The notes under the pieces were generated by a model that saw only the letters and a list, made by a program, of their open reading frames with translations, made no database searches and was not told the DNA's origin. DNA of 7,785 nt from contig JAVKLI010000003.1 in assembly GCA_031539425.1 (NCBI GenBank), forward strand, positions 1-7,785, written 5' to 3'. A program made the translations under genes and the position numbers. The stretch comes from UBA4416 sp031539425. GTDB taxonomy: Bacteria; Bacteroidota; Bacteroidia; B-17B0; Aurantibacillaceae. Each line of letters begins with the position of its first letter. Position 1 is the stretch's first letter. Of the stretch, positions 7,134-7,785 are shown one piece after another.

Positions 7134-7177
7134 CAAATAGAAAAGTACACTTTTTCAAATAGAAAAGTACAATTTTT
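7134..7177. repeat. Two 22-bp tandem repeats, probable IS21-type element end
   Basis: CAAATAGAAAAGTACACTTTTT (7134-7155; written here only as a short unit that begins CAAATAGAAAAGTACA) is followed directly by a second copy at 7156-7177, with one mismatch in 22. On the minus strand each unit reads TGTACTTTTCTATTTG. Repeated blocks starting TGTA-TTTT are typical of the multiple terminal repeats of IS21-family elements in Bacteroidota, whose tips begin TGT and end ACA. If so, the tip would be at about 7171 and the element body to its left, but only about 45 bp remain before the DUF2851 remnant. No istA or istB sequence is present, so this would be a relic after deletion. Two copies without spacers are not a CRISPR array. 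Confidence 0.45.
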
Positions 7178-7214
7178 AGGCTTTAAATTTTAATACCTTT
7201 AATATAATTTAAAA

Positions 7215-7239
7215 CCCTTTTAACTTGCGTTAAAAAGGT
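7215..7239 (-). terminator. Hairpin at the 3' end of the DNA methylase pseudogene
   Basis: TTTTAAC (7218-7224) pairs with GTTAAAA (7229-7235) around the loop TTGC. Two further C-G pairs (7216-7217 with 7237-7238) form after a single bulged A. On the minus strand the hairpin is followed by GGGTTTTAAATT, a short T-rich tail. It overlaps the stop codon of the methylase frame at 7222-7220, so it suits a rho-independent terminator of that gene. Confidence 0.5.
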
Positions 7240-7665
7240 CTTTGTTATTTATATCATAGTTAAGGGTAAGTACCTCAGTTTTACTCCCCTTATCTTTACC
7301 TACGCCTACGCAAAGTGTCTTTTTTATTTCAATTGTTTTCCAGCCATGTTTTTCTGTATATTTTGCCAATAGCTCAGATGGATAACTGCTTAACATAAAT
7401 TTACCCTTTAAGGTAGCGCACACTTGAAGGAGGTTTTCAAAGTCGGCTTCCGAGTAGCCTTTATAATGTCCCATATTTGAATTAAAATAAGGCGGATCAA
7501 TATAATGAAAGGTATACTAAAAGTTTGTTTGCTTTAATATTTTTAAAGCATCGTCGTTAAATATTACTGTGTTTTCAAGCCTACTTATGTAATCTGCATC
7601 TTTTATAGCTATTTTTTATTATTAAATCTATTAGGGTAATTTGGTATTTTATTTCTTAGATTCAA
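7220..7665 (-). pseudogene. DNA adenine methylase (Dam/D12 class), decayed
   Basis: The minus strand encodes the C-terminal part of an N6-adenine DNA methyltransferase. The catalytic motif DPPY is seen in HYIDPPYFNSN, followed by MGHYKGYSEADFENLL, and the C-terminus ends normally before the terminator. The frame is broken. A TAG at 7519-7517 lies immediately upstream of YTFHYIDPPY. Beyond it the same frame continues as family-like sequence (SRLENTVIFNDDALKILKQ) until a TAA at 7618-7616. There, in an A-rich run, the likely reading continues one base out of frame (RNKIPNYPNRFNNKK) up to 7665. Thus at least one nonsense and one frameshift mutation are present. The target-recognition and SAM-binding N-terminal part (the FxGxG region) is not visible. 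Solitary methylases of this type usually come from phages or conjugative elements. No partner restriction gene is seen. The 84-codon piece that starts at the Met within MGHYKGY lacks DPPY and cannot be a working enzyme. Confidence 0.75.
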
Positions 7666-7785
7666 CTAATAAATGCTCCTTTTGATAGGAGTAACTTAGA
7701 TTATTTTTTCAAAAAAAAGAAAATAAAACAGTTTCTTTTCCTCTTTCCTGAAAGGTAAAATTATCGTACTTGCCCCTCGACCAAA
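7666..7785 (-). other. Possible further decayed coding sequence at the window edge
   Basis: A third minus-strand frame runs from 7783 to 7652 with a single TGA at 7711-7709. It reads WSRGKYDNFTFQERGKE and, after the stop, NNLSYSYQKEHLLVESKK. The composition looks protein-like, and it may be the next upstream part of the methylase gene, with an indel near the T8 run at 7711-7718. I do not recognise the family motif in it. On the plus strand the last 20 codons are also open, so the assignment is open. Confidence 0.2.

Noticed and set aside
7134..7177. CRISPR array or phage att repeats
   Set aside because: There are only two units, contiguous without spacers, and no cas genes or tRNA/integrase context.
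7220..7474. Independent 84-residue small protein
   Set aside because: DPPY and other methylase sequence continue in frame upstream of its Met up to a nonsense codon, so it is the tail of a broken DNA methylase.
7724..7785. Plus-strand gene start at the right edge
   Set aside because: About 20 codons are open after a TAA but without a start codon or a recognisable motif; there is not enough to support a gene.

Overview
The window looks like a chromosomal piece of a member of the Bacteroidota. The DNA is strongly AT-rich by eye, Shine-Dalgarno sequences are mostly absent, one promoter-like box matches the Bacteroidota -7 consensus TAnnTTTG, and several proteins belong to families that are common in or restricted to this phylum (a YidC of Bacteroidota type, a DUF4249 lipoprotein, a DUF2851 protein).

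Layout. Positions 1-180 appear to be the end of an insertion sequence: the first codons of an IS5-like transposase on the minus strand, a good -7 box, and a possible terminal repeat at 171-180. Positions 181-315 are a leader region with a 12-bp tandem repeat and a short motif that recurs after yidC. Then five plus-strand genes follow: yidC (316-2217), a winged-helix/nucleotidyltransferase protein (2289-3215), a cobalamin-binding-type radical SAM enzyme (3231-4679), a class I SAM methyltransferase (4680-5504) and a DUF4249 outer-membrane lipoprotein (5506-6375). The last four are separated by 15, 0 and 1 bp and are very probably one transcription unit. It ends at a perfect 11-bp hairpin shared with a convergent pseudogene.

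The right-hand part (6383-7785) is decayed accessory DNA on the minus strand. It holds the C-terminal portion of a DUF2851 gene that lost its start, a pair of 22-bp tandem repeats that look like an IS21-type element end, and a DNA adenine methylase pseudogene with an in-frame stop and at least one frameshift. The window is therefore a conserved housekeeping gene plus a small uncharacterised enzymatic operon, bordered on both sides by mobile-element debris.

The most interesting unit is the operon. The nucleotidyltransferase, B12-type radical SAM enzyme and methyltransferase are plausibly co-operating enzymes that modify one unknown substrate, with a surface lipoprotein translated right behind them. 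No product or substrate can be named from the sequence alone.
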